Below, piece after piece: positions 1 to 8,843 of a DNA stretch of 52,610 nucleotides. The translations under genes and the position numbers were made by a program. The notes beneath the pieces are model-generated. The model saw only the letters and a list, made by a program, of their open reading frames with translations, was not told the origin of the DNA and searched no databases. The DNA is from Verrucomicrobiota bacterium (GTDB taxonomy: Bacteria > Verrucomicrobiota > Verrucomicrobiia > Verrucomicrobiales > Akkermansiaceae), in assembly GCA_018969605.1 (NCBI GenBank), contig JAGWXY010000006.1:1-52610 (forward strand), read 5' to 3'. How positions within the stretch are numbered: the first letter of the stretch is position 1; each line of letters opens with the position of its first letter.

Positions 1-1
1 T

Positions 2-265
2 GGTACCGGCTCGCTCACCAAGGCTGGAGCTGGAGCGGTTACCCTCACCGGCAACAACAGTTACTCCGGCGGCACCATCGTCTCGGCCGGCTCACTGATC
101 GGAACGACCTCTAGCCTCCAGGGCAACATCAACAACTATGCTTCCATCACCTTCGACCAAAGCACCAGCGGCACCTATTCGCAGGTGATGTCCGGGACCG
201 GCTCGCTCACCAAGGCCGGAGCTGGAACGGTAACCCTCACCGGCAACAACAGTTACTTCGGCGGC
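2..265 (+). repeat. Coding tandem repeat with 192-bp period
   Basis: The ~70 bp beginning at 2 (GGTACCGGCTCGCTCACCAA) recur almost unchanged from 194, exactly 64 codons later and in the same frame. Most differences between the copies are single bases. Further units probably continue upstream of the window. Near-identity at the DNA level suggests recent duplication, or homogenisation by recombination, of a beta-helix coil unit. Confidence 0.8.
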
Positions 266-913
266 GCAACTGTTGTCGACAGCGGCGAACTCAATGTCAA
301 CGGCTCGATTGCCAGCAGCGAAGTGACGGTCAACAGCGGCGGCTCCCTTTCCGGCTCCGGCACGGTGGGAGGCATCAGCGGCGCGGGATCGATCAATCCT
401 GGCAACAGCCCCGGCATCCTCACCGCGCCATGGATCGATCCGAGCGACGGCATGTTCCTCAACTTTGAAATCACCGGCATCAAGCCGGAGTACTCGCTCG
501 CATCCGGCAGCGTCAACGATGTGCTGCACCTCACCTCTGCGAGCCCGATTACTGCGGCGATGACCTCGGCGAATCAGATCAATGTCTACTTCAACATGGC
601 CAGCTTCGACATGACTCAGGCCTATCTTGGCGGGATTTACACCGATCAACAGGCGGACTTCGCCAGCATGGTTTCCGGAGCAAACTTCAATTATTATGTA
701 CAGGACAATGCCGGCACCGTCAGCTACAACGGAGTGCTCTATTCGGCCTTGAGCGCCGGGGTCACTGTCAGCACCGTGCTCGATACCGCTAACTTTGCGG
801 ACGGCACCGTCAATGGCCGCGTGATGCAGTTCAGCATCGTACCCGAGACTTCCTCCGCCTTACTCGTAGCCTGCGGCACACTATTCCTCCTGCGCCGCAG
901 AAGAAAGTCTTGA
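2..913 (+). CDS. 3' part of an autotransporter-repeat PEP-CTERM surface protein
   Basis: The frame is open from the window edge, so only the last ~303 residues are seen and the true start lies upstream. Two near-identical Gly/Thr-rich blocks (GTGSLTKAGAG followed by VTLTGNNSY) are 64 residues apart, as in autotransporter-associated beta-strand repeats that form a beta-helix. A non-repetitive domain follows. The C-terminus reads VPETSS, then a short hydrophobic stretch, then RRRRKS: the motif-helix-basic-tail layout of a PEP-CTERM exosortase sorting signal, with PET in place of PEP. There is no terminal beta-barrel, so the repeats do not make it a true autotransporter. Inferred role: exported, processed and surface-linked protein. 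PEP-CTERM proteins usually occur with exopolysaccharide genes, and such genes lie just downstream on the other strand. The binding partner is unknown. Confidence 0.85.
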   Translation, partial: GTGSLTKAGAGAVTLTGNNSYSGGTIVSAGSLIGTTSSLQGNINNYASITFDQSTSGTYSQVMSGTGSLTKAGAGTVTLTGNNSYFGGATVVDSGELNVNGSIASSEVTVNSGGSLSGSGTVGGISGAGSINPGNSPGILTAPWIDPSDGMFLNFEITGIKPEYSLASGSVNDVLHLTSASPITAAMTSANQINVYFNMASFDMTQAYLGGIYTDQQADFASMVSGANFNYYVQDNAGTVSYNGVLYSALSAGVTVSTVLDTANFADGTVNGRVMQFSIVPETSSALLVACGTLFLLRRRRKS

Positions 914-1006
914 GGTGATCAAGCGGCTTTTAAAATCAAGCGTCGCAAATCACGACCGGGATTTGCAGACTCAGTCTTTTGTGAGGGGGTCTTTCGGAGT
1001 TGGTAA

Positions 1007-3394
1007 TCAATTTTCTTTTCCTACCCACCATATTCGCCATTTGGCAGGAACCCATTTGGAAGAAAGCAATGAAAAAGCTACCAGTGCCACAATCCAGCTG
1101 AGGGCACCAAGGCGCAAGCAAAACAAATACCACTCAGGTGCTTTGAATTGAAAAACGACTTCGTGAGAACCGGGAGGCACGAAGACTGAGAGGAGAGCCG
1201 CTTCGGAGCGATGAACCTTGGCGGTATTCCCATCGATCTTTACCGTCCAGTCCGGATGATACGCCTCCGAAACAACAAGCCACCCAGTGGCTGTCGGCGA
1301 CAGTTGATAGGTCATCCGCTGGGAGTTATCCATACGGTTGCCAACGCTTGAGACAGGAACAAATGGCTGTCCCACGCTCTCGCTGTACTTGGGCTGCAGT
1401 TCAATTTGATTGAGCCCCTTCGCCACACCTGCAAATCCGGGCATGCTCGGATCCGCGGCCTCCATCTCCACCGCGATCACATTGAACGGCAGGAGCTGGA
1501 AAACCGCTGGGGCGATGGCATAGCTCTCCAACGGTAGCGGCACGAAATCATTTGCGATAAAAGCCGGGTAAAGTGTCTGCTGGTTGGCAAGTATTGCGAA
1601 GTGGCGATTCTCGAAGACCACGGGATAAAGCGAGCGGAATAAGTCCTGTGTATTTTTCGGCGTGTAAGGATCCTCCTTGTCGATGAGAATGTATGCCACG
1701 CCGGCAAGATTCATGTAGCCTCGGATGGTGTCCCCATTGGCATTTCCGGCGACTTCCAAATAGCGCACCCACTTGAGCTGGAAGTGCCGATACGCGGCCT
1801 CCGTATCAATTGCCCGGCCAGCCTTCTGCGGCAGGGTAAGGTAAAAGTACCTGCATGAAAGGGCATGTACGCGTCCCAGGATGGGTGCCGTTTTCAGAAA
1901 CTTCGCCGCTTGGTCAAACTCCGTGAAAAGTTGTCGCTCCAAACCCCTTGTCCAGTAAGCGGAGTGCACCGGGTAAAGCTCCACCATCATGAGCAAGCCT
2001 GTGGCAATCGCCAATGGCTTGCGCCGATGCTCGGCAATCACTTCGGTAAAAATTACCCGGAATGAAAATCCCACGGCAGCCGCGAGACAGCAGAATCCGC
2101 CCACACTCCAGAAGGACGCTGGAGCGCGAATGTCTTTGAATAGCGGAAGAAGCTCCGCCAAACGGAATACTGGCAAAATCAGCACAAGGCTGGTCAGGAC
2201 GCCGGGCAGCCAAAACGAACGCGTAAGCAACTGCGAGGTCGTGCGATATATCAGCCAACCCATCCATACGAATGACAACCAGATCACGGCAACCGAGTTG
2301 TCGCTAAGGTCTTGTCCGTTTTTTAGAACATTGAGGTGCCCCCATAAAAGACCGTCGGGACCCGCAGCAAACCAGACCGAAACCAGCCAACAGGCGGTCA
2401 GGATGAGAAACCATCGCCCAGTTTGCGATGAGCGCCATGCCGCCAAACGTGGCAACGCCATGGCAAACGAGAGAGCCAGCAGCGGAATCAGGCCAATCCA
2501 AAACATGGCCGCATCATTCGTGAGTCCCGGCCCCCCACCGGCGCTTAGAAAACCCCAAAGGTCGATCCAAAGCATGGGAGTCTTGAACGAATAATGATGT
2601 TTCCATCCAAGCAGCGGATCAAAAAGGAAACTGGCCGAGTACCCAAACTCCCTTAGTGCGGGGAGCAAAATGATCGCCGCCGCGAGCCCGGCCACCACAA
2701 TGCTCCATCCATATCCGATCAACGCCCCACGAATATGCGACCTGTTTTTTCCAAGCACAAAGAGCGTCCAAATCAGCAGCATGGGAGACATGACGACTGC
2801 CATCTTCGTGTAACTCAAGGCGAGCGCGGCAGCCGCGATACCCAAAAGCACGATCTCACGTGGCGTCCGCCGCTCTGCGACCACCAAAATTCCCCGCAGG
2901 ATCAATGGCGCAAACACAAAGCAGAGACTGACCGTACGGTGTTCATAAATGCCCGTGGCGACATGAAAAGAGGGCATCACGACATACAACAGCGAGATCC
3001 ACGCGCACGCCAAAGTGTCGCAACCCAATCTGCGCACGAAAAACCACATGGAAACGGCCGCTGCGGGAAGAAAACTCATTGTGAGCAATTTTTCCGCACC
3101 CACTGGCCCCAAAATGCCGCCGATTAGTTGGTTTGCGCATTTGGAAAAAAAGAGGGCGAAGGCAAACGCATCGTATAAAAGCGAGCTGACGCCCATCATG
3201 TAGTTCGGACACCATCCCGCGGCGGGAGTCATGGCGAGGTCCCAGATTTTGCCGGTGCCGCCCATCAACTCCTCGCGACTGGATGGCTCCATCAACCAGG
3301 CAATGGTCACTATGACATGAAAGATCAGACCCAAAATCAAAGGGATTTTGATGACCTGAAAGAAAGCAGTGCCGGCTTTGTTTTTTGCACTCAT
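1007..3394 (-). CDS. YfhO-like polytopic membrane protein
   Basis: A 795-residue protein with a first membrane segment at about residues 12-35 and many more over the first ~480 residues. A large, mostly soluble domain follows, and a last membrane helix sits near the C-terminus. The end of the soluble domain (VVSEAYHPDWTVKIDG, then PPGSHEVVFQF) is the recognisable C-terminal signature of the bacterial YfhO family of large membrane proteins, which act in glycosylation of surface polymers. It is the last gene of a five-gene minus-strand operon that also encodes a lipid-linked glycosyltransferase, an epimerase domain and a methyltransferase, so a role in building or modifying a surface glycan is likely. 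The donor and acceptor cannot be read from the sequence. Confidence 0.75.
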   Translation of the reverse strand: MSAKNKAGTAFFQVIKIPLILGLIFHVIVTIAWLMEPSSREELMGGTGKIWDLAMTPAAGWCPNYMMGVSSLLYDAFAFALFFSKCANQLIGGILGPVGAEKLLTMSFLPAAAVSMWFFVRRLGCDTLACAWISLLYVVMPSFHVATGIYEHRTVSLCFVFAPLILRGILVVAERRTPREIVLLGIAAAALALSYTKMAVVMSPMLLIWTLFVLGKNRSHIRGALIGYGWSIVVAGLAAAIILLPALREFGYSASFLFDPLLGWKHHYSFKTPMLWIDLWGFLSAGGGPGLTNDAAMFWIGLIPLLALSFAMALPRLAAWRSSQTGRWFLILTACWLVSVWFAAGPDGLLWGHLNVLKNGQDLSDNSVAVIWLSFVWMGWLIYRTTSQLLTRSFWLPGVLTSLVLILPVFRLAELLPLFKDIRAPASFWSVGGFCCLAAAVGFSFRVIFTEVIAEHRRKPLAIATGLLMMVELYPVHSAYWTRGLERQLFTEFDQAAKFLKTAPILGRVHALSCRYFYLTLPQKAGRAIDTEAAYRHFQLKWVRYLEVAGNANGDTIRGYMNLAGVAYILIDKEDPYTPKNTQDLFRSLYPVVFENRHFAILANQQTLYPAFIANDFVPLPLESYAIAPAVFQLLPFNVIAVEMEAADPSMPGFAGVAKGLNQIELQPKYSESVGQPFVPVSSVGNRMDNSQRMTYQLSPTATGWLVVSEAYHPDWTVKIDGNTAKVHRSEAALLSVFVPPGSHEVVFQFKAPEWYLFCLRLGALSWIVALVAFSLLSSKWVPAKWRIWWVGKEN

Positions 3395-3461
3395 GCGGTG
3401 AAGTTATTTTTTGAAGAGAGGCTACCCCTGCATTTGATGGATCGGACACGTTCCGGTCGAA

Positions 3462-4367
3462 TCATTTGGGCTTGTATCCGCAGGCAAGGGTATTGCCAAC
3501 ATTGATGCTCAGACGAATGCGGGAGAAAACGGGTTTGCAGAAAAGATCTCCCAAAAAAGCTTTGATGCCTGGAGAAAGAGGGCTCAGACGAATCCAATAA
3601 CGAACTGAGTAGCGGTTGATGAAGCTCTTTGCGGATCCATTCACGAAACCTGCGCGGGCAAACAGTTCCTCGATCGCTTTTTTAGAAAAAATCTGAAGAT
3701 GTTCGATGTCGACAATCGGTGAGTGCTTTCCAAGAAACCGATTCACGGGGCTTCGGTAGTCATGCGTCACTGTTACGAAAACACCTCCGGGCTTTAGCAA
3801 ACGAAGTGCGGATTTTGCAATCTCCATGGGATCCCTCACATGCTCCATCGTCATGAAACAGCAGATCAGATCAAAGGATTCCGTATCAAAATCCTGCTCA
3901 TTGAACATTCCTTCGCGAATCCATTGCCGGCACTCCGGCGTGGCAGCATCGATTGCGGCCCGCGATGGTTCGACACCAACCAACTTGGAAAATCCAAGAT
4001 CCTTGAGATACTTCAGAAAAATTCCGGTCCCGGTTCCTATTTCCAAGGCGCTCTCCCGAGTCGCAAGTTTATCCAGTGCTCTTTGGATCGCAATCACATA
4101 CGCTTTGGCCGCATCATCAGCCTCCTCCGAGCTGTCATATGAGGCCGAATGATAGGACTCGGCCAACACACTCTCCGCGGGCGGGTTGTCTGCATAAACC
4201 AAATCGCAGACAGGACACCGCAGCATCCGATGGCACATGAACTCCGGAGCTTTTCGCGACGAAAAACTAAACCCGGAAATCTTTTCGGGGTTGATGTTCT
4301 CCGCAAGAAAGAGGCTAGCCCCATCCGAAGAGGATTTGCATATGGGGCAACAACGGCTCGAAGTCAT
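3462..4367 (-). CDS. SAM-dependent methyltransferase with N-terminal zinc-ribbon
   Basis: A 301-residue protein. The N-terminus has two cysteine pairs (CCPIC near residue 6 and CPVC near residue 51) that could bind one zinc, as in the sugar C-methyltransferase and related families. A class I Rossmann methyltransferase domain follows: motif I is LEIGTGTGIF, an acidic residue sits at the next strand (GVEPS), and a later motif reads CCFMTMEHVRDP. It lies between the epimerase-glycosyltransferase fusion (35 bp upstream) and the YfhO-like gene (67 bp downstream), so the likely substrate is a nucleotide sugar or a lipid-linked glycan. Whether it methylates carbon, oxygen or nitrogen is not visible. 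Confidence 0.85.
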   Translation of the reverse strand: MTSSRCCPICKSSSDGASLFLAENINPEKISGFSFSSRKAPEFMCHRMLRCPVCDLVYADNPPAESVLAESYHSASYDSSEEADDAAKAYVIAIQRALDKLATRESALEIGTGTGIFLKYLKDLGFSKLVGVEPSRAAIDAATPECRQWIREGMFNEQDFDTESFDLICCFMTMEHVRDPMEIAKSALRLLKPGGVFVTVTHDYRSPVNRFLGKHSPIVDIEHLQIFSKKAIEELFARAGFVNGSAKSFINRYSVRYWIRLSPLSPGIKAFLGDLFCKPVFSRIRLSINVGNTLACGYKPK

Positions 4368-4402
4368 GAGAGTAAGTGCGTTGGCTTATTCGTGAAAATA
4401 AC

Positions 4403-6370
4403 TCAACGCGAGACTTTTCCATCGGGGAGCAAATCTGTCGATTTCCCGTGGCGAATAAGGCCCGATCGAATCAAGCGTGGACGCCCTTTGACCTCCATCA
4501 TGATCTTAGCCACATACTCCCCCACGAGCCCGATTGCAAACAGGTTGAAGGAACCGAAAAGAAGAATGAAGATGAGCAATGTGGTAGCACCCTTGGGCGC
4601 GATATCCGGCACAAAGACCTTGAGCAGTGCAACGGTCACCGCAAGCAGCGTGGAGATGCTGAAGAGGACGATACCCACGCTGGTAAGCATTGCCAGCGGC
4701 GCATCACTGAAAGAGAAGATGCCTTTTTTCGCCCAACCAAGGTTCTTGAGAAAATTGTTCGTCGATTTCCCGAACATCCGCTCCGGCCTTACATACTCGA
4801 CACCGGTTTGCTTGAATCCCACATAGGCACGCAAGCCGCGCATGAAAAGATCCCTCTCAGGGCAGTTCAGAAGCCAAGTGACAACCCGTCGGTCCATCAG
4901 GGAAAAATCGCCGGCATCCAGCGGCATCGGGACGTAGCTAAACGCAGAAAAGACCCTGTAAAATGCTTTGTACATTATCCCCCAGTGCCACGGCATGTCC
5001 CTCTTCACGCGAACACCATAGGTGACATCGTATCCCTCACTCCATTTCGCATGAAACTCCTCAATCAATTCGGGCGGGTCTTGAAGATCACCATCCAGTA
5101 GTACAACGCTGTTTTTCGTAGCCAACTCCATGCCGCTCCGGAATGCCATCTGCGAACCGAAGTTGCGTGAATGGCTGATGCCAATCACATGGGGATCGGC
5201 GGCGGTGATTTCCTCGATTACACGGACGGTGTCGTCGGGACTGCAATCATTGACGAAGATGATCTCAAAATCGACACCCAGCCGGCGGAATGTCTCGGTC
5301 AAACGCCGGTGCATGTGGGGGATGGCTTCCGCATCCATGTAACATGCGACGATAGCGGAAACACTCCATTTGCTGCGATCCAAATCCTTCTTGGTCGAGG
5401 CGAGAAACTGCTGATCCGACAGGCGTCTCACCCACTCAGTGGTCTTGCGCAACCCTTCAGCGAGAGAGGTGCACGCGTTCCATCCAAGCATCAGGGCTGC
5501 TTTGCCGGAGTTGGAATACCAATCAGGCAGATCCCAAGCGCGACCTTCCATTGCCCCGAACCTTGGCTCCTCGGCGAGGCCGAATTGCTTTCTCAATTGT
5601 TCGGCGAATTCAGCAATGGTGGTCTTGCTGCCACTACCGATATTATAAATCTCGCCATGCATCGCGGGATTCATGTGCGAAGCCGCAAGAATGAAAGCGC
5701 TGCACGCATCCTCCACAAAAACAAAATCCCGCGATGTGCGGGCATCGACAAATGGAGGCAGCTTGCCGTCCAACGCACACTTCAACGCATTGGGAACCAG
5801 GCGCGAAGTGTCCTCGAGCGGACCATAGACCGAGTACAGTCTCAAGTGGGCGCAGGGAAAACCGCGGTGCTTGCCCATGTGCGCAAGGAAATTGGCCGAT
5901 GCCAACTTGGAGACCGCATAGTGGCTGTTGGGGCGGCAGGTTTCACCTTCCGACGGCGCGCTGGAATTCGTCCCGTATTCGGAGGAACTCCCCGCGTGCA
6001 CATACGCGGTAACACCCACCTCACTGCAAAGCTCCACCAGTTCGACAAGCGATTGAAAATTCGTCTGATAGATCTTTGCCGTGTCCTGTTCGAAGGGGTA
6101 GGCACCATAGGCCACGCAGTCGAAAATTGTCTGTGGACGCGTATTGATCACCATGTTCCTCGTCGCAACAGGATCAGTCAGGTCCACGGCAATGATTTTG
6201 TCATCGGAGATATCTTCCAGTCTCCAAGACTTTTCATGCTGCACGACGGCATAGACATCCGATCGCAACACCCCAATCATGCGATAGAGATTCGCACCAA
6301 TGAATCCGGAAGCACCAAGCACAAGAATTGGTCCGCGCAAATTTCGAATGGCTGCCTCAGTATCGCTCAT
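4403..6370 (-). CDS. Fusion: NAD-dependent sugar epimerase/dehydratase + polyprenol-phosphate glycosyltransferase
   Basis: The N-terminal half (about residues 10-310) is an extended short-chain dehydrogenase of the nucleotide-sugar epimerase type: GASGFIGANL binds NAD, a Ser-Ser-Glu-Tyr segment follows, and YAVSK carries the catalytic Tyr and Lys. The C-terminal half (about 330-655) is a GT2 glycosyltransferase of the GtrB/ArnC/DPM type: a Rossmann-like start, VNDCSPDDT, the metal-binding LLDGDLQDP, and two membrane helices near residues 560-620. Such enzymes move a sugar from a nucleotide donor to undecaprenyl phosphate. I start at the ATG at 6370; an in-frame TTG lies 9 bp upstream. Fusing a sugar-modifying enzyme to the transferase that would use its product is unusual and suggests substrate channelling. 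The product sugar is unknown. Confidence 0.85.
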   Translation of the reverse strand: MSDTEAAIRNLRGPILVLGASGFIGANLYRMIGVLRSDVYAVVQHEKSWRLEDISDDKIIAVDLTDPVATRNMVINTRPQTIFDCVAYGAYPFEQDTAKIYQTNFQSLVELVELCSEVGVTAYVHAGSSSEYGTNSSAPSEGETCRPNSHYAVSKLASANFLAHMGKHRGFPCAHLRLYSVYGPLEDTSRLVPNALKCALDGKLPPFVDARTSRDFVFVEDACSAFILAASHMNPAMHGEIYNIGSGSKTTIAEFAEQLRKQFGLAEEPRFGAMEGRAWDLPDWYSNSGKAALMLGWNACTSLAEGLRKTTEWVRRLSDQQFLASTKKDLDRSKWSVSAIVACYMDAEAIPHMHRRLTETFRRLGVDFEIIFVNDCSPDDTVRVIEEITAADPHVIGISHSRNFGSQMAFRSGMELATKNSVVLLDGDLQDPPELIEEFHAKWSEGYDVTYGVRVKRDMPWHWGIMYKAFYRVFSAFSYVPMPLDAGDFSLMDRRVVTWLLNCPERDLFMRGLRAYVGFKQTGVEYVRPERMFGKSTNNFLKNLGWAKKGIFSFSDAPLAMLTSVGIVLFSISTLLAVTVALLKVFVPDIAPKGATTLLIFILLFGSFNLFAIGLVGEYVAKIMMEVKGRPRLIRSGLIRHGKSTDLLPDGKVSR

Positions 6371-6383
6371 CGGATTCAACTAT

Positions 6384-7292
6384 TCAGGATTCGCTTGCCC
6401 ATGCGAGAATGTTCTCGGCAGAAATTTTCGACTGGCGACGTAGGAAATTCTGAGAGCCATACGCATCATAAATATGCTTGCGGGCACACAAATGGGTAAA
6501 AGATCCAACACTTATCCCCTTCTCTACCAGATGAAGTGCCAACTCGGCGCCGAATCCACCACGAGCCACATGCTCTTCAGCCACGCAGAGTTCCGCTCCG
6601 GATTCAATCTGGGCCATCAGAGCCTCCGGCATGGGATGCTTGCCCAAAGGAAGTTCCGCAAGTGCCCAAAGATTTGGGCGCACGGCATCCGGCAAGTTTT
6701 GAAGAACCTCGATGTAAGTGCCTGCCAACGGGCCAATCGCGATCACGGTCCCGCCACGCCCGCTTACCAGGTGTCGCCATGGAGCATAATCCGGTACGGT
6801 GTACCCACTAGGAGGCTCCCCCCGCCCAAGTCGCAGATAGGCAGGCCCCGACGACTCGCCCACCAGTGGAACAACCGCCGCCAAGTCCTGATCAAACACC
6901 GGCACATAAACCGACATGTCGGGAAGGGTCAGCAGCACCCCGTAATCCTCAATCGCATGATGCGTTGGCCCTTGGACGCCGTAGCCGTAGCCGCCTCCAT
7001 TGCCTACCAACTTCACCGGCAAACCATGAAACGCGATGTCATTGCGGATTTGCTCGAAGGGTCGCGCATAACAAAATGGTGCAATACTGTAGGCCCAGGT
7101 CTCGATCCCCTGCCGCGCCATCGCAGCCGCAACGCTCATCATGTTCTGCTCCGCAACACCGGCGTTGATGAAATATTCACCCAACACCTCCTGCAGAGGC
7201 TCTAGTGCCATAAAGCCAAGATCGCCAGTCATGAAAACCAAACGGTTCGCGGCGGAACGGGCCACCATCGCGTCGCAGAATTGCTTTCTCAT
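6384..7292 (-). CDS. Transketolase, C-terminal subunit (split enzyme)
   Basis: 302 residues covering the pyrimidine-binding and C-terminal domains of a transketolase. The motif NAGVAEQNM contains the conserved Glu that activates thiamine diphosphate, and the region before it (FMTGDLGF) matches the start of the Pyr domain. The gene overlaps the N-terminal subunit gene by 4 bp (ATGA), so the two are translationally coupled and almost certainly form one enzyme. Split transketolases of this kind are often found outside central metabolism. Here the setting is a surface-glycan operon, so I infer a specialised two-carbon transfer that makes a sugar precursor rather than the pentose-phosphate housekeeping reaction. 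Confidence 0.88.
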   Translation of the reverse strand: MRKQFCDAMVARSAANRLVFMTGDLGFMALEPLQEVLGEYFINAGVAEQNMMSVAAAMARQGIETWAYSIAPFCYARPFEQIRNDIAFHGLPVKLVGNGGGYGYGVQGPTHHAIEDYGVLLTLPDMSVYVPVFDQDLAAVVPLVGESSGPAYLRLGRGEPPSGYTVPDYAPWRHLVSGRGGTVIAIGPLAGTYIEVLQNLPDAVRPNLWALAELPLGKHPMPEALMAQIESGAELCVAEEHVARGGFGAELALHLVEKGISVGSFTHLCARKHIYDAYGSQNFLRRQSKISAENILAWASES

Positions 7293-8065
7293 GATTCAGC
7301 CACCTCCATCAAAGCCTGTTTGTATTGTTTCTCACTCAGCGGCAAGTAATGCCATTCCATCCGATTCTCCATGTAGGAGACTCCATGGCCCTTTATGGTA
7401 TTAAGGATCACCAACTTCGGCCCTGAGGATGGAGCATCGAGGGCCGCCCGAATAGCACCAAGATCGTGACCATCAATGCTGTGAATCTGGATGCCGAATC
7501 CACGAATCTTGTCTGCTAAAGGATTCATCGAGGCAACAGCGTCCGTGGATCCAAATCCCTGCAGACTGTTGTGATCAACGAGAATGGTGAGCCCAGCCAA
7601 TTGATGATGACATAAAAAAATCAGAGCCTCCCAAGTGGACCCCTCCTGCCACTCACCATCGGATGTCAAACAATAGACATGACCAGCATCCGAATTGAAT
7701 CTCTTGGCTAGCGCCGTGCCAGCGGCAAGCGACAACCCATGACCCAAACTACCTGTGGCAAAAAGAACCCCAGGAATTCCGATTGCAGGAGGATGAGCGG
7801 GCAGTTTGGTTTCCTCCATGTGAAAACGCTTGAGATCGTCTTCAGAAAGCAAACCCCTAGACCAAAGAGACACATAAAGCGCCCCCGCTGCTTGTCCTTT
7901 TGAGAGAATAAATTGATTCCCATCGGATCTCAAATACTCGTGTTGAAGGATCATCATCGCATCAAGGGCGGAGAGATTACCGCCAATATGCCCCACACCA
8001 CTTTCAAAATGCATCTGGAGAAGACGCTTGCGGGCTTTTTTCAAATCTTCATCGCTTAATCGCAT
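7289..8065 (-). CDS. Transketolase, N-terminal subunit (split enzyme)
   Basis: 258 residues covering the diphosphate-binding domain of transketolase. Visible motifs are GHIGGNLSALDAM near the N-terminus, GSLGHGLSLA, and the thiamine-diphosphate motif beginning SDGEWQEGS and ending at DHNSLQGFG, where SDG replaces the usual GDG. It is the first gene of the minus-strand operon, which continues through the C-terminal subunit, the epimerase-glycosyltransferase fusion, the methyltransferase and the YfhO-like protein. Its promoter should lie in the 186-bp divergent gap before the small secreted-protein gene at 8252; I see no convincing -35/-10 pair there. Confidence 0.88.
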   Translation of the reverse strand: MRLSDEDLKKARKRLLQMHFESGVGHIGGNLSALDAMMILQHEYLRSDGNQFILSKGQAAGALYVSLWSRGLLSEDDLKRFHMEETKLPAHPPAIGIPGVLFATGSLGHGLSLAAGTALAKRFNSDAGHVYCLTSDGEWQEGSTWEALIFLCHHQLAGLTILVDHNSLQGFGSTDAVASMNPLADKIRGFGIQIHSIDGHDLGAIRAALDAPSSGPKLVILNTIKGHGVSYMENRMEWHYLPLSEKQYKQALMEVAES

Positions 8066-8251
8066 AGGCCCGCTTGATTTGACATGATCAGTATTGAGTT
8101 CTCAAAGCCAATTTATTCCTAAAACACCAGTCTAGCTTTTCAGGCCTCATTGCCAAGAATTCTTTAAACCTTGAAAAGCATGAAACCCATCCAAAACGGC
8201 TTTCATTATCCTTGAATCAACCGGGCCACGACCATATGCCTTCTCCGCCCC

Positions 8252-8680
8252 ATGCTTCACCCACGGATCAAATCCTTGAAGAAGCTTTTTCAACTTCTTA
8301 TGGTCATTTGCGGCTGCCTGCATCTGACGGGTGGCCCCTATGCCTTGGTCCAGTCCTACACTTGGATCTCGATGATCATCCAGTATTCCAAGGATGACGG
8401 CCTCGCCAAAGGCGTGAAAGACACCTTCAGCGGCGAACGCCCCTGCCACCTTTGCAAAAAAATCGACAGCGTCAAAAAAGACGAATCGAAACAACCGCTT
8501 TCCAAGGAAGTCGACCTTTCCGCATTGGCAAAATTCCGCACGGAATGCCTCGCCCAGGAAATCATCCGCCTCAAGCCCCCTCGCCATATCGAGCACGAGC
8601 AGTCGCCGATCCACGGCAGCACCGCATGGATGAGCGATTGGCGTGAGTCCCCTGTCTCGCCACCACCGGAGTTGGCCTGA
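8252..8680 (+). CDS. Small secreted protein with PCxLC motif
   Basis: A 142-residue protein with a basic N-terminus and a hydrophobic segment at about residues 13-30, consistent with a signal peptide or anchor. The centre holds an aromatic-rich segment and then TFSGERPCHLCKKI, a PCxLC pair that could bind metal or form a disulfide. From memory, small proteins with this motif are common in Verrucomicrobiota beside metal-related TonB receptors; I cannot give a family name with confidence. It precedes the TonB receptor by 163 bp. A 192-codon open frame on the opposite strand is rejected because only this frame has an export signal and a cysteine motif. Confidence 0.65.
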   Translation: MLHPRIKSLKKLFQLLMVICGCLHLTGGPYALVQSYTWISMIIQYSKDDGLAKGVKDTFSGERPCHLCKKIDSVKKDESKQPLSKEVDLSALAKFRTECLAQEIIRLKPPRHIEHEQSPIHGSTAWMSDWRESPVSPPPELA

Positions 8681-8787
8681 CCGCATCCAGCCCATTGCTG
8701 GCACGTCATAAGGGAATCCGCCCATGTTTGCGGATCCACAAATTCACGCACCCATAGGGCGTGAAACAACATCCCATTTCGCACGCA

Positions 8788-8804
8788 CGCGGAACAGTTC
8801 CGCG
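8788..8804. repeat. Perfect palindromic hairpin upstream of the TonB receptor gene
   Basis: Arms CGCGGAA and TTCCGCG flank a 3-nt CAG loop (8 bp each side around a central A if read as an operator). It lies 40 bp before the receptor start, with no T-run after it. A weaker inverted repeat (ATCCGC/GCGGAT) sits about 70 bp further upstream. It could be a repressor operator, an mRNA hairpin, or a member of the 3-nt-loop hairpin family described elsewhere in this window. Confidence 0.55.
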
Positions 8805-8843
8805 CGAAACCAAACTTATCCAAACACTCTTACTTAAAAATTT

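Noticed and set aside
5171-6499. A 442-codon open frame opposite the epimerase-transferase fusion
   Set aside because: Antisense shadow without conserved motifs; the minus frame has complete NAD and GT2 motifs.
8147-8725. A 192-codon minus-strand frame opposite the PCxLC protein gene
   Set aside because: No motif or signal, and its far end runs past the neighbour's start; the plus frame has an export signal, the cysteine motif and fits the receptor operon.
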